From NCBI GenBank assembly GCA_008973525.1, contig WACJ01000192.1, positions 62,001-126,000 on the forward strand: DNA of 64,000 nucleotides. The letters are read 5' to 3'. Below, in pieces: positions 23,871 to 38,040 of this stretch. Position 1 is the stretch's first letter; every line of letters begins with the position of its first letter. The notes beneath the pieces were generated by a model. It searched no databases, was not told the origin of the DNA, and saw nothing but the letters and a program-made list of their open reading frames with translations. Made by a program: the position numbers and the translations under genes. This DNA is from Stenopsyche tienmushanensis. Lineage: Eukaryota > Arthropoda > Insecta > Trichoptera > Stenopsychidae.

Positions 23871-24887
23871 TTATTTTCCAATATTTCTTCTTAATTGTAG
23901 TCTAAGCTATACACAATGTTATACAAAGTAAAAATATTTTTTACTGCAAATCACCTGTTCAAGACTTCCATGGTTAATAATATCATCGCTCGCATACCGA
24001 TATACATGACTCCTTCCACTCCCACTACCATAATTTGTCAGACTAAAAAATATTTTTATGCTCATTAAAGATCGCTTAGTCAACACACTAAATATCAACA
24101 TTCTATATTTAATACTTTTCGCATAAAATTTTTTTAAAAATCGATCACTTTTAGGCCCAACAAGCTAGAAACGTCCCTGTTTTGAATGTTGCAATACTTC
24201 AATCAAGTTTGCGCGTTAGAATTTAAGCCACGTCTACTGATGCCCTTGCCTCCTTGTATCGAATTTTGACGACGTTTATTTAAAAATAATTAACGTAAAC
24301 TACTTGTAGACAAAAAATCAGCTTTGTAGATGTCGTTTGCGCATCCATAGGAACGTTTGAAAAATATAATCAAATTGATGAGTGGAACATTGAGTGTGCT
24401 TTGATATGTTTTAATTTGATATCCTATTATCGTAATGATGCTCCCGATTGGTCAGATTTTTAATGATTTTCGTTACGACCATCGTTAATTGATAATCTGT
24501 TTTTTTACTACTGTCTTAGCAACTGAGTGTTGACTGATATCGCTCTACATGTATACGAATTATGCTATCGTCGAGAGTTTATTATTTACCAGCACAGACT
24601 GTTGACATAATTACAGAATGGAATCTCTCGTAATGATTTCTAAATAGAAGAATTCATCACCTTACAGCGTGACACGTTGCTCTATTCCTGCACATGCTGA
24701 GTCGCGATCACCTGAGTAAATTGTTTATCGTGGTGTTCGTATCTTCATTAATCCGAGACGTTTCGAAGAATTGGATCTATCCGAAGAATTTGATTGCGAA
24801 AGAGGCGTTCGATTGAATTTGTCGATTTGTTTGTATTCAAACTGCAACAACAGATGGCGTCGCGATCGTCTGCTGCTTTAATGAGTG

Positions 24888-25125
24888 TTTCATCATCATA
24901 GTGTCCACGTAGTCCACTGCAGGATTAAGGCTTATTCAATGTTCATTTATAGGGAAGGGTCACATTAATATTTTCTATATCATGCATTCACCTCCCTGTA
25001 GGTTCTATATTGAAGGTAGCATGACCCCAGAGTTTCATTTGAGAACATTCACCCAATGGGTCACTTAGGTGAACTTATCGAAGTATACTATCTCGATAGG
25101 GAGTTTGGAAGGTTTCATAAAGACA
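24888..25125 (+). repeat. Family-C interspersed repeat
   Basis: Head CATCATCATAGTG, then GTCCACTGCAGGATTAAGG, then blocks shared with 3101-3230 and with 56600-56797 (minus). Downstream to 25400 lies ACCGCGGTTCGAGACCGC, which resembles a pol III B box and could mark a SINE tail or head. A LINE/SINE origin is inferred. Confidence 0.5.
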
Positions 25126-26029
25126 GCAGCTTTCCTCGGAGATAATGGAAAGTTTCCCGAGACGATGGAGTACAGAGAGTCCAGTCTACTTCATTCACAG
25201 GATACGATGAAGACCAACGCGACCCTTGATCAGTGTTTATTTTCGGTTAAATAAAAAGGACCGCGGTTCGAGACCGCTGCTGAAGAATAATCGCGACGAT
25301 GACCTCGACAGATTTTACGACCTTGTTCGGACTGGTGATCCATGTCTTGGAATTGTTACGAATGCACAACGCGAATGTAACACGTTCTTGTCCCACGTGT
25401 TGAACTGAACATGCTCAGAACCCGTGACGCATGTAAAGCTCCATCGAATTGACCCCATGTAAAATCTCAATCATTTACATTTAAGTCCGATGTAAAATAT
25501 TCCGCCTTCGGACGCGAATTTGATCGATCGAACCCTCACGAAGTCCAAAATTTGGGCTTTCTTCAGACGCTCCAAAATGGCCGGTTTCCATTTAAATACT
25601 TAAGCGCGTGTCCAGTGGCACTTCCCACGTCGCCTAATTCGTAATCACGTTTGACAGGAAGTATTTATCTGATGCTGGACGTTCGAGGAGATCTTGACAC
25701 ACATATAAACGGCGCTTCTGTTTTTCATCCAGCAATAAAGAAGACGAACGCGCGTCTTTTCTGGATCGCGGCTCTAAAACAGGGACATCAAACGGGCGGT
25801 TCCGTCTCATCTATATGTGTTTTCTAAAAATCAATGAAAATGTAAGCGAATCTGCTGACCCTCAAATGGGTCGACCCCGTTTCATGGTCATCCCCTATTG
25901 AATAATGGAAATCATCCAACCCGATCAATTGTCCCTAACCCTATGATATAACTGTCCCTAATTGTTAATATAATAACATAATATAAACATTTATATGACA
26001 ATACAAATTGGCTAAAAAAACGATAGATG

Positions 26030-26170
26030 CTCTAGTTTCATTCTCAATGTCTCAATTTTGGGCGGTCCGGTCTTTTCCTGTCTTAAAAAGTCCTAGTCTC
26101 TTGGTGTCTTCTAATGTCATAATGCACTCCTTTAATGAAAATCATCTTTTTTTTTCACTTCAAAGACTAA
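26030..26170 (+). repeat. Family-E repeat copy 1
   Basis: Shares CTAGTTTCATT, ATTTTGGGCGGTCCGGT, TTTTCCTGTC, TCTTCTAATGT and ATAATGCAC in order with 50770-50930. The termini and class are not resolved. Confidence 0.5.
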
Positions 26171-26644
26171 TTAGGCTATCCAGTCGCAATGACTGACATC
26201 ATTTTTAATGTTGCATCTTCATTTGATTGATTAATGCTTCGCAAACAGCTATTATAATCCGACAATGATAGATCGCTTTTGAAGGCAAGCCCTAGTTTAT
26301 CTTTATTTCATTCACTAAATATCCGCATTGAAAACATTGATCAATGCTCATATACTCCTTGGAACGCGTACATATTGGTATTGGATCTATCCCTTCAGCG
26401 TCATCATCTTCCAGGTTTAAATTGCACACGATCCTTAACTGCATTCGTGATAATAGCTATTAGACTGGTGTAGATTGTCGATCAAATTATCCCTTTGATG
26501 ATTTCATGAAGTGCTGCATAGCTGGAATTGGCCTTAATAATAACATAATGAACGTTGTATACAGGAAAACGATGGATCCGGGTAAAACCGCAAATAGCTT
26601 TGTTTTGGCAAAATTAAATATATTTGAATAATTTATGATGCATA

Positions 26645-26812
26645 CAGTAGTCCCTCGGTAATCCGGCGCCCTCTGTAGTCCGACATTCCAATACAAGTAT
26701 AGTACATATGTACGGTGAAGGTTCGTCAATGTAAAATAATACAAACGTGATTCTGGATTGACATTCCGATAATGCCTTGCAAAACGTTTGTCGGATTACC
26801 GCGGGTCTACTG
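26645..26812. mobile_element. pogo-like MITE, 168 bp, flanked by TA
   Basis: TA 26643-26644 and TA 26813-26814 flank the ends CAGTAGTCCCTCGGTAATCC and, reversed, CAGTAGACCCGCGGTAATCC (18 of 20 match). The size, TA target and CAGTAG ends fit a pogo/Tigger-type MITE. Confidence 0.75.
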
Positions 26813-27148
26813 TAAATCGTAAATTCATAACTTCTACGTAGATGCAGAAATATAAATTAATACATTAAGTAACGATTCATCCATAATTCAAGAGAGTAAA
26901 TTCGGCAATATTATTCATGTATTCACTATTATAAAAATAGGAATAAAATGTTCTAAATTCTGCTAATAAATAAGTTTTTAATACAAATAAAAACATTCGA
27001 AGAAATCAAAAATAAATCATCTGGTTGTGAACCGAAAACCTCGTTATTTTTCCCGGAAAGAAAACCGTAACCGAAACGATATAAATGTTTGGAACTGTAT
27101 CAGAACGAAAACCGAGATGAAAAAAAAAACGATTCGAAGCCCTGTTAA

Positions 27149-27601
27149 CTCTATATTCAAATATTCAAATAAGGATATACCCTTATATAGATACTATATT
27201 TGAATATCCGCCTTTCATCATCCGTACAAATCCACTTATCTGTCAGGACCGTCGCAACATGTATGAAGCTTGTACATAAATACATAAAAACTGTCGATGG
27301 CACACAATATTCGGTCAATACACTTGAAATAGATCCATTATATCATTCACATATTATTAGTCGATAAATTTGGGTTAACGATCTATACAATCGCACGATG
27401 TACGCAAGATACTCTCTCCGTCTCTGTCTCCCGTTCACAATCTCCAATCTGCGAAATACTTTCTCCGTCTCTATTTCTCTGCAAACTCAACGTACAAGAC
27501 ACTCTTCGTCTCTGTCTTTCCGAGCTCAACACGCAAGAATGAATGCTCTTTCTGAGTCACTGGAATTCGAACACAACATTGTGTCTTGCCTCTTTAAGGG
27601 G
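27149..27601 (+). mobile_element. Family-A TTAA-type element, long copy
   Basis: Lies between TTAA 27145-27148 and TTAA 27602-27605. The right end, reversed, reads CCCCTTAAAGAGGCAAGACA and matches 29036 onward. The interior has a pyrimidine-rich CTCTCCGTCTCTGTCT stretch shared with 29100 (reverse) and 47930. The left end is degenerate (CTCTATATTC instead of CCCTTTGAG). No transposase frame is present; an open frame with no known domain follows at 27622. Confidence 0.65.
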
Positions 27602-29035
27602 TTAATATTTAAAAACATCATTTGTATACCTTGAAGTCTTTCTGTATCTCGCTGTTTCAATGTTCACATCCTCCAGATCGATCGTCAATTGGCACTAGGA
27701 AGGATTTAATTGATTATTTGGTGGATGTGGTCAATAAAAAGACCCTTCCAGTGATCGAATTCATTTTGAGATGGAACTCTGCCAATAGAAGGACGCCTTC
27801 GTATCGATTGCAGTCTACTATTCGAAAAATTCCTACGACGTGGCCTAGATTTTGTGAATGGCCATTACGGTTTCTATCAAATATGTTGGATGAGATTAAG
27901 GACGACTTTGATATATTTGTTTTTTAACGTTTGCCGACAGTCGGAATGCACTTGAAATGGCGAACATCATCCCCTTTTTGCGTGCAACTTGGATGAAAAT
28001 TCCGATCACGCAATGTAAGGAAAAAATCGGAAGGGTGTGAAAATCTCCCACCCGACCCTGAGAACGATTGACTTGTTTGCCTTTTTCTAACCGATTTAGA
28101 TTATCTTTTTTCGGGCTGTTTTGATCGTCTTCTTCCATATTATCACTCGAACGTTTATCCATTTATTAAATCTTGGAGTAGATTTGCTGGATATGGTTCA
28201 TTAACCTTGTCGATCAATGCTCGATTTTACGATAAGCAACATAATTGTCAATGAATGACCGTATTTACAAACAAATTACCGGATTTATCCGCATTTTGAT
28301 TCGTGCCGTTTGCTCGCACCGGACATTTGATAATGTGCTTATCTTAAGTGATCAGATTTAGTATTAATCTTCTGCATACATTACGTCCATGATGAGATCT
28401 TCCATCCGAATACGTCTGACAATACGAGATTATGTCGTCGAGTGACAGGCGAAACTCGATCTCAATAATTGTGAGCATTATGTATTATTGTGCTTATTAT
28501 TTATCTAATAGCTACTAGACAATTAAAACGTTGGCAATTGATTGCTTTCGGTTAATTTTCCATGAAGTTTTGATCTTTTAAAGCCCTATCGTCTTGAGCT
28601 GTCCTGATAATAATCTCAATTGGCGATCCATGGCTTTTCATGATCCGACATCGATCGCTCTGGATGCTAAAAATGTATGCGACATCGCGATAAGGCTTAT
28701 ATCTAATCATTTTTTCCTTGAATTTCTTTTTTGTTTGTTGATAGTGATACTTGCGTGTTTCTCAATAGCTAGTTTAACAATTGACCCTAATACTTTATTA
28801 GCATTATTTTGGCTTTCGGCGATGTCGGCGAAATGTTTGATCGAGACCTACTTTCATGAATGTATTCCACATCGAGAGGGTGATATTTCGAACAAAGAAT
28901 AATGTGTATATATAGTTCAATATCATGCCCATATTGATAAAACGTTTCTTTGACATCCTTGAACAATAGAGGGATGTTGTGAGATTGTCGAATTATCCCG
29001 TTTCAGATGAGATGATGATTAATCATAATCATTAA

Positions 29036-29392
29036 CACCTTAAAGAGATAAGACACAATGTTGTGTCCGAATTCCAGTGACTCAAAAAGAGCATTCATAC
29101 ACGTTGAGCTCGGAGACAGACAGAGACGGAGAGAGTATCTTGCGTACATCGTACGATTGTATAGATCGTTAACCCAAATTTATTAAATATGTGAATGATA
29201 TAATAAATTGATTTCAAGTGTATTGATCGAATATTGTGTGCTATCGACAGTGTTTACTTATTTAAATACAAGCTTCATACACGCTGCGATGGTCCTGATA
29301 GAAAAGTGGATTTGTACGACGATAAGTGGCGGACAAGCAAATATAGCATCTGAGCTTATGATGATTTTAAATTAGCTCACTCCGTCAAATCC
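29036..29392 (-). mobile_element. Family-A TTAA-type element, reverse copy
   Basis: TTAA 29032-29035 precedes ACCTTAAAGAGATAAGACAC, the reversed right end of the 27-kb copy. The element ends near GCTCACTCCGTCAAATCCG, where the second TTAA has decayed to TTTTA. A separate TTAACCCTTTGATGAG end sits just right of it at 29423. Confidence 0.6.
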
Positions 29393-30777
29393 GTTTTACA
29401 TTAGTCATTATGTCCGGCATGATTAACCCTTTGATGAGTATGCACTCACATGTGACGTGCAGCGTTCCACGGCGCATTATTTTCAATTTCATGCTTCTAT
29501 TTCGAATATAAAAGTATAAATGTAATCCTATTTGAGACACTATTATGGATCCCAAATGTATCCAATTCAAAATTGTAGACAAACAAAAAGGTATATTTTG
29601 TTCTTTCCAAAACATTTGCATTGATAAAATGAGAGCAGCATTTAAATCGGTAGTGCCAAAAATACGTGCCGTTTTTACAATTCTGTATAGAAAAGTTAGA
29701 AAACATAGGGGACGTATGTTTTGTAATGGTTCTTTTGCTTTTATAAGCTTTGAAACGGACATTGTTTACCTTGTTATTTTTTGAGGAAAATTGTTATTTA
29801 ATAAATTATTATTTTACTATGGAGGATAAAGAAAATATGGAGGACACTAGGTGAGGAATAGGATTGGTATGGCTACCGTACCATAAGAATTTTGTTTTAC
29901 TTATCAAGAGATTTGAAACGAAATGTTTGCAGAAGGCATTCCCATTTCTGAAGATAAGATCGATGTCGAGAACATACCAAGTGCATGTAGGAGTGATTCT
30001 TAATGTTTCACATTTTGTAATTATTATTGTAACTGCATAAACATTTATATCAGTGATTATTTTTACAGTTTGTGCATTTTTTAATAGCTATCACATTTGC
30101 ACAAAATATTGCACAATACAAAATCACTAGCGAATTTAGCATTTGACGGGCCCTTGGCGCAATTTAAGTTTGAAACCCCTGGAACAATTTTACAATTTGG
30201 CCCTCGATATGCTTATTTTCCTATAATGATTTCGCAATTACGCGGCATCAATCCAACCAGAAACCGGTTTGATTTTTCAATTGAAGGTTGGTATTTTGGT
30301 ATTGTCTGCGAGAAATTTCGCCAAAAGTGCGGCGTGGCGATACATAGACGTCTAACCACAATCCTGCATGTGCCAGCATAAGTTTTATTTTGTGTGTCTA
30401 ATATACAAATATTATGTGAAGAAGTTTTATTTTACGTGTTACCAAATTTGCCTGTTATGGCTTGACATTATTTTGCGTCGCATTTTTTGGTAAGAATTTC
30501 CGGAATTTGACGTAGCAATTAAATGGTTAAAATGTATGGTAAACATAAACATATCAATTCACACTCAACATAATAGAACCTATCGGAAAAATCGATGTCT
30601 CAACGTGTGTGACTGTTGGCAGGATAACTTCAACGTCGGGGAAGAAATCAGTCAACACGGCAGGGAAGAATTTAGCTGATTGTTATTATTCAAGCTCGAT
30701 TATTGAACTCAATAATAATGCTTACAATGCGTTTATTTGGGAAACTACATATTTTTGTATACCTTTTTCAATAAAAG

Positions 30778-31702
30778 CTATGATTTACATAGAAAAAGTG
30801 AAGATACGTTCCGTGGATTTAAAAAACCGCATAACTTTGAAACAGCTGTATAAAATACATCCAAAATCGCATAAAAAAAAAAAAAAAAAAAAAAACAGGA
30901 AAACCATAAAGCAATAAAAAAAATAACATTTTTGGTAACATTTAAATCTTGCAACTATTTTAATTATAAACTATCATCGCTGTTTGATAATTTTCGTTGC
31001 GATTTTCGATATGACTCAAAATCGCTCTCTTCTTCGGATGAAATATTGTAGTATACCCAGTGTCAATGTCATCATTGTTCTGTGTAGAGTTTCTCTTTCC
31101 AACAATATAATTCATAATTAGTGAATATGTTACTATAGTCCCTAATTTAAAAAAATCACAAAATGGCAACTGTTTAAAAAAATACAGTCAAGTCATTTTT
31201 TGGCCTTATTTTGTCACAGTTTTAATTATTTTAAATGGTTAAAAAATAAATGTTGACATAAATCCGGTAGGAATAATAGAGGGTTATATAAAAAAGAATC
31301 GTACCCAGTTTGAGGTAAGTTAATTAATTAAAACTTGAGATATGATGTCAACCGCGTTGAAAAAAGTAGTTTCGAAAAAAGTAGACAAAAACGCGTTAAA
31401 ACATTTCATTATGGTAGGACCGGTCAAGTTGCCGCGTCACTAAAATAGCTATAAAACCGTAAGTAGTCGGAATTTTGGAAATTCCTATAGGGAATGTATT
31501 TTTAAATGTCGAAACATTGGAAAAATGCATAAAACAAAATCTTTTTTTTTCAAAAATCTAAACCAGAATAAAAGGCGTGGTCGTAATTCAGCGATAGCAG
31601 ATGCAATATGATTTACACAGTCCCAAATGAAATTTAAAAAAAATTAAAAATTGCTTAAAAAACCGCATAACTTCGAAATCGCACAAAAAGAGCTTTGAAT
31701 GT
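30778..31702. mobile_element. Tigger-like element, copy related to 38-kb element
   Basis: Aligns over most of its length with 38098-38829: GTGAAGATRCGTTCC, AAAAACCGCATAACTTTRAAACAGC, CATCATCGCTGTTKGATAATTTTCG, and the right end ACCGCATAACTTCGAAATCGCAC. A run of 23 A residues at 30873-30895 interrupts it. The minus-strand frame that stays open in the 38-kb copy is disrupted here. The left terminal repeat is degenerate. Confidence 0.55.
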
Positions 31703-34121
31703 ATTTATTTTCTTGATAACGAAAATCTTATATTACACCTAAATTCAAAACGATTTTGTAGAGCTTGATCGCTATTTAAATCTAGAATATAGATAAATAA
31801 TTATTTTAGCAAGCATTTGGGCAGAATCCTCTTCAAGCATCTTTAGATATTGAAATGTTTTGTTAGAAACAGGCATTGAATGCAGTCAATCCTATAGAGT
31901 CCACTTGTAGAGTTTTTCCTATAGCGTTTGCGGTGGTCTTTTGGTAAAAACCTCAAATTTTGTATGGGTCCCTATTTTTCTATAGCGCGGTCCCTATCTC
32001 GACATTGTAGAAGTGTTGATTGTACTTAGCAAAACTCGACAACCATTAATTTGTGGACATTTGGGAAGCTCCGAGCTAGTGTTCGCTGTAACTGATTATC
32101 AGAACACAAAGTCGATCACATGTCGTACATCATAACTTCTAAAAAAATAATGTTGCACATAATTTATGGCCATATCCATATAAATAATCTTTTCAATAAA
32201 ACTGTTCGCGCTTAGAACGTCAAGGGTTATAATTTGTAGACTATCTTATCTCTACTGACTGCAATCATACTTATATTATAGTAAAAGTTGTTTATGGCCT
32301 TCCCCGATTAGTGCAGCGGACAAACTGCACTGTTGCTGACTGAATTCTCATGGAGAGATTGCCATTTTTTTTTTAAATATGTTACTTTTTAACGACCATT
32401 AGATCTAACGTCAATTTCGTGGAAACGATCCTATTTGTGCTAGCGATGCGATTATTGAGCTAGTCAAAAATAACCGGTTCCCCAATTTGGGTCGAGCCAT
32501 GCGAAAGTTGTTGCGAATTAACGACCAAAGACGTCCGCTGGTAATTGGTTTTAATTTCTGCTGCGCTTATTGCAATTGGAAAAAATGAGTCATTACTATC
32601 GGTGCCTCCTGTATATACATTTTTGTCGGCTGGACTTCTCCGATGGCTGAGAAGTAACCTGAATTCATTAGATAGTTCCTTTGGCTCGTTTTATAATGAG
32701 CGTCTGTTCGTGGGTGTTCCTGTGACGCCCCGCGCGTTAATAAGGATGTATTTTTGCGTCTTTGACATCCTCGCATCACTCATTCTGTTACTCGGTGACA
32801 TCTTTTGTAAGGTAACTTTGAATGTTGCGAAAGCGAGACTGAGCAATCCGTTTTTTTCGGGTCGAAGGCCTTCGCATGCTGAATTTCGCAGGGCAGAAAA
32901 AAATATGGAAAACTGTGTCGATGGAGAGTTATTGTGTTCATTTTGTGAATAGTAGATGCGTTATTAACGCTTTTGTTTGGAAGCCATTGTCATTTTTGCA
33001 TTCAACGATGGTCATAGTAGTACGTGCTGGAATGCAAGTTCGGAATCATCGAAAGGCTTTCGGGAATCGCGAAGACTTCAAGCGTTGTCGACAGAATCAT
33101 AGACGTCATTTTTATTGATCATGTTCACGTTTTTAGACCTTTTTTGGCGTTTTAATGACGAGCATATTTGGAGCAAATCCCATGCCTGAGTTCAACGTCC
33201 GTTTCTTCAATTACACCTCTTTGTTGGAAATTTTGTTGTTTTGGAATAAATTGGTAGATAACAAAATGAACTCTAAAAAACGGAGCTAATGTTCAGGACT
33301 CGCCAGAACAAGTTGTTGAGGTGGCTTTTAGCAATCCCTTTTATGGGACCACTACCAACCATCCTGACATGGTTTTTCGTGGCGTATATATATTTTTAAA
33401 CATGTGGTCGCCATCCACATCTCCTGTTGACTTCAAACCCAAGATGACTGAGTTACGAATCCAACCGCTTAACGCGGGACTACCTACATGTGTGACCAAG
33501 TGTAATAACTAATCTAAAACGTCATTCAATTATATTCATTTTTTGATATGATTAGAGAACGATTTTCGGAGAACATCAAGCAAGCTTCTTGTTCTTTGCT
33601 CTTTCAAGCGGATTGCTGGGGCTTTTGATAAAAATAATCAATTTGCAAATAAATGAGCTCTGATTGCAAATTGGATTTTATCGACAATTCATAAAATTTG
33701 ATTGAAAACGGAAAGCGTTGCATATCTGAAATTGATAATTTCTATTCAATGAAAATTTTGGAATGTATGTTGAGAATCGTGGCATATTAAACCTCATTTA
33801 TCGCGTTTTGTTATCTATGCGAATCGTTATTTACATGATATTTTAGTGTATGTTTTTATCATTAGTGTAGATCTAATAAGTCAATATTATTAAATGACGT
33901 GAGTATATAGAAAATCGTCTAGGCTTGATTTGACTTTTATTTCTTTCTTGTGGCCACTCCATACTGTTTTCGTAATTGTGTTACGGGAGACAGCAGCATT
34001 ATTTGTGAAATTATTCCTACAAAGCCGATTTTTTCTAATTTTGTTGTTTTGATATTGTATGTAAACAAAACAGCACTTTTTGAAACTTGTAAATAAGTAT
34101 TATATTCATCATCATCACAGT
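31703..34121. other. Non-coding stretch, no gene recognised
   Basis: AT-rich spacer with a slightly more GC-rich part at 32500-33110. That part has a 135-codon open frame on the plus strand (32545-32952) beginning with a non-ATG codon and showing no family resemblance. I call nothing here. Confidence 0.4.
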
Positions 34122-34897
34122 TAGGGAATCTAATCCCGAGCCAAAATTTGGATTTCGGGATTGCATTAGACCATCCCGAGCCTGGGATTTTCAATAGTTT
34201 ATTTAATAAAAAAAATAATTTGAAAGCGAAAGAATTTTATTTATTTAAGAAAAGATAAATAAAACACTAAAAAAATCAATTCAACTCCACACTCGTTGGA
34301 GGTATCGTCATCAGATATTTAAATACTAGTTACATTTGATGACCGCGCGAGCCTCCATTTTCGAATAACACCATCTATGTGACTGATAAAATTCCTTTCT
34401 GCTGAGACACGAACTAAAACTCGCAAAATTCCCGATTTCCCGACAAATGATTTATTTCCGTCGCTGCAGATGAATACTTACATACTATAATACTTTGATG
34501 TGATTCGTAATTATATTACGGAGGAATACAAAAATTCTGAAGCCCGTATCTATTATATTTCATATCGATAATCCCATTATTAGAGTCGAGGTGTAGTAAA
34601 TACATCACCGGTAAGGAAAGGTTAATATAACAATTTGAAAAACATATATGTACTGTATATATGTATGTTCCTGCTCCTAGGCGTGGCCTAAGCTCGCCAA
34701 TTAGTAGTTACGCCACTGTTTCCAAGCGTCCAGATTTCGTCGGGAATGTCTCGATTTAGTAGCCTTCATCGTGTTGGTGAGGTGTACGATTTCTGTTAGA
34801 TAAAAATTTCAATCCCGGGATTTTCGGGATTACGTTTTCTAATCCCGGGATTCTTAAGTACCTAAAACTGTCCGGGATCCCGGGATTGGATTCCCTA
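34122..34897. mobile_element. CCCGGG-type hAT element, copy 2 with both ends
   Basis: Ends TAGGGAATCTAATCCCG (34122) and, reversed, TAGGGAATCCAATCCCG (34897), a 17-bp terminal repeat with one mismatch. The flanking 8-mers do not match, so the duplication has decayed or a rearrangement took place. CCCGGG palindromes cluster under the right end. Part of the hAT dimerisation coding segment survives at 34280-34380, out of frame. Confidence 0.75.
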
Positions 34898-37800
34898 CTT
34901 ATAACTATAAGACTGAAACTATGTTTTAGTTGCTTAAAATAAATATTATATGCACTTAATATCGCAGTTTGAATACTTCAATCAAGTCCCTGCGCTACAA
35001 CTTTAGCCACTTCTATCGAAGCCCTAACCACTTTGTATCGAAAGTAGACGACGGTTACTTAATAATAATGAAAGTAAATTACTTGTAGACAAAAATGCAG
35101 CTTTGTAGATTTCAATTTAATGTCGTTATGTTCAATTATGCAGGTGTTGAAAATTGTTATTACATAATGTCTGCAACGTTAAAAGCTTATACAGTTGTTC
35201 TATTATGACTAATATCAGCATTGGGTAGTCTGTAGTACCTAAAAGTTTGGCTATCCCTGTCAAACAATGTTTCAGCTTGAGACGAAAATATATTTTCTTA
35301 TTTTGTTTACAAACATTGTCTACTAAGCTTATTGAACATTTAACAACCGACAGTCATTGCTAGTAGATCTTGCTGCTATATCTAAAATCGGTTTTATGGA
35401 CTTTTCACAGTAATATCTTGAAGATCTGAAGTAGAACGGGATGCTTCAGTCTACATGAAAGTTGTCTCGGTCATCGATGGCGGTATTCGTTGACATTTTC
35501 ATTTCTTGGACTTAGTCCACCCACTCTCACAGTCCCAGACGGTTGGCACCACCCGCTTCATTCATCTGGAATCTAGAAACATCGTCTTTAGATAAATATA
35601 TTTATCAAATCAACTACTATTACTTCCTTTTATTAAGAAAATCTAGAGAATTCATTCGATGAGTTGTATTGGAGTTGGTATTTGCGAAATTGCTGCATTT
35701 TCTAGTGCTCAATATAGCGTTAATTATAAAACTAATCACTTGAACTCGATGAAAACCAGATAATGTATCTGGAAATCTGACATCGCGATAAATATATATA
35801 GATCAGGCTTGTAATGATTTATCTAACAATAGTCGATGGCAGCGTATAAATACTGTGTGACGCAAACACCCCGGGTCTATTAGTCACTAAAGTATGTCAA
35901 ATACTACTCTAGATCACCACATATAAACAAATTCGTTATGATGGCCTAGAGCTCGACAGGATTCCATGGGCTTAATCTATGCCAACGCAGCTCATATAAA
36001 ATAAATCATTTACATCAAATCATCGAGGAGTTGCTTCGAAAAGAAAGGAAAACTACCGACGATGCATGCTTCGGCGGCTCTCATGGCCTTACATTAGGAG
36101 TGACGACTTCGCCGACAGCAACAATGGATAGCTGAATTCGACGATGTACCAATACACCTCGACGATTCGAGCTCGTCGGATTTTGTCGCATCGTCGACAA
36201 ATCGACAGCTCAGCAGGCAAATGCAGTCCATGTCGGCTCTATTTTCTAATTGTACCCTCGACAATCGGTGACCGTGACACCTATCCGCAGAATACGCCAG
36301 TGACGGCTGCCCTCGTTATATAATCAGCAAATGGTCGAATAATTCTGTTACGAAGAGTTTCAAAGTCAAATGTAAATTAATATTTACAGCTCGGTGTACG
36401 TTCGCTACATGCTAATATTTATCCATAGCTCAATGCTAATTAGACGTTTGACATCTAAGAAGGATTGAATCGATTCCGATCTTCGACTGTGTTTAAGCTC
36501 GCTTTATCGCAGTATTTGATGATGAAGCAATTGGATGTGTTTTCGAGTCGAGTTCTAGCGAATACCATAAGCGCTTAAAAATTATTTGAAAAGAAACGCA
36601 GTACATAGTTTATTGCTTCAGGTCACGTGTAACGCGAGCCAACATCCATACAATATTTTTATTACGCCTATGTTATTCCCGCAAGTGTAAACAGTAATTT
36701 GACAAAGTTTAATCGCAATCAGATCAACGGTATGGAAGCGCATTAAATACGGACAAACAAACATTGATTTTTATATATTAGACTATGCATATGTTACTCG
36801 CGCAATCCTTATGCTTTATGCACCGACTGTATGCGAACCTGTACTATTCTTCCGAGTCCTTTGTACGCATTACAAAATGTTTTAATTAATTTTGATGGAA
36901 TCTATTTTATCAGGACTTCAGGTCATGAGTCATTAACCCGTGGTCAAATGATGACAAATCAACACCTAGAGCTCCAAATTGGGATTGCCAGAGCTCAGCA
37001 TTTTATTGATTAACGTTTCGTGACCTGTCGCCTTCTAAACGCGATTTGGCGAAAACCAAAAATGAATTCTTATTGCGTACTGAGCGCAAAGCGTCGTTCG
37101 CGAACAGGAGCACTTACCTTATTTTTGACGTAGGGTTTTTAATATCGCAACGATTAATCAGACAAGTTTTGTAAATAGATTGTTAACGTTTGTCCACATA
37201 TCGGCTATGATGATGTATCGATAATCTGCGAAGATTACAATCTCGAGTTATATGACGCAAATCTCGCCCAAACTGGACGTCGTATGGCTTAATCAAATTA
37301 ACGCATCAATTTTTGATTCAGACCTATAACGTCATACATGCGTTATGAAATAGGCATAGATTCTATTTTTATTCAGAAGGTTGAGTATAAATAGGTTTGT
37401 CGATATCGGCGATGAAAAGATGGGCATTTTAAAATAATAGCAGGCTATATTGCGATCGTTTCGATTTACATTTTTGTGCGAAAAACGTGTGCAAATGCTT
37501 TGATGCAGAATTGTTTAAATAGCATCTATCAAAACATAACCGAGAGTCATAAGGCTTCGAAAACGAAAGTTCTTAGATAATAAGATAAAACAATTGAAAA
37601 TTCTTTGCTCTGTTGGTTGCAGTAATGAAATTAGATTTGTAGCAATTAGAACTTTGAGATGGTTGATATGCTAAGTGCTGTCTAATTTGGAATAAGTGTG
37701 ATATTAAACATACAATATTTTTTTAGATTATAATATGTTGGGTTCTCTTCGTCGCTAAGGCAGTTATTGATTGCCGCGTTGTTCGGCTGCATAAATCGCA

Positions 37801-38038
37801 CTGGGAGGTCACTCGGAGCATGGAGCACTTCATACAATTTGTCCTCGATGATGATCCCTCCATTTTGCAGGGAAATAAATATTAACGATACTATTTAGTC
37901 TCCCTTGATGATCACGAGGCCTACACTCATACACTTAATTATTCTTATGTTCTTAAAAATCGTCTTATAATTAAATTATTATTTTAAACGACCGAAACGA
38001 AAGACACAACGGTTCACGTAAAACTTTTATTTTTGACA
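34898..38038. other. Non-coding stretch, no gene recognised
   Basis: Long spacer of mixed composition. Short open frames occur, none longer than about 60 codons or with a recognisable motif. No repeat boundary was found. Confidence 0.45.
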
Positions 38039-38040
38039 TA

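Noticed and set aside
25255..25290. CCGCGGTTCGAGACCGC, tRNA-like
   Set aside because: It reads as a hairpin in a family-C-related repeat; no acceptor or anticodon stem was found. A SINE-derived box is more likely.
27896..28162. 88-codon minus-strand frame starting MDKRSSDNMEEDDQNSPKKD
   Set aside because: The acidic/basic start looks exon-like, but no confident donor or partner exon was found and no family is recognised.
32545..32952. 135-codon open frame
   Set aside because: Non-ATG start, no family resemblance, no splice structure, and a competing frame on the other strand.
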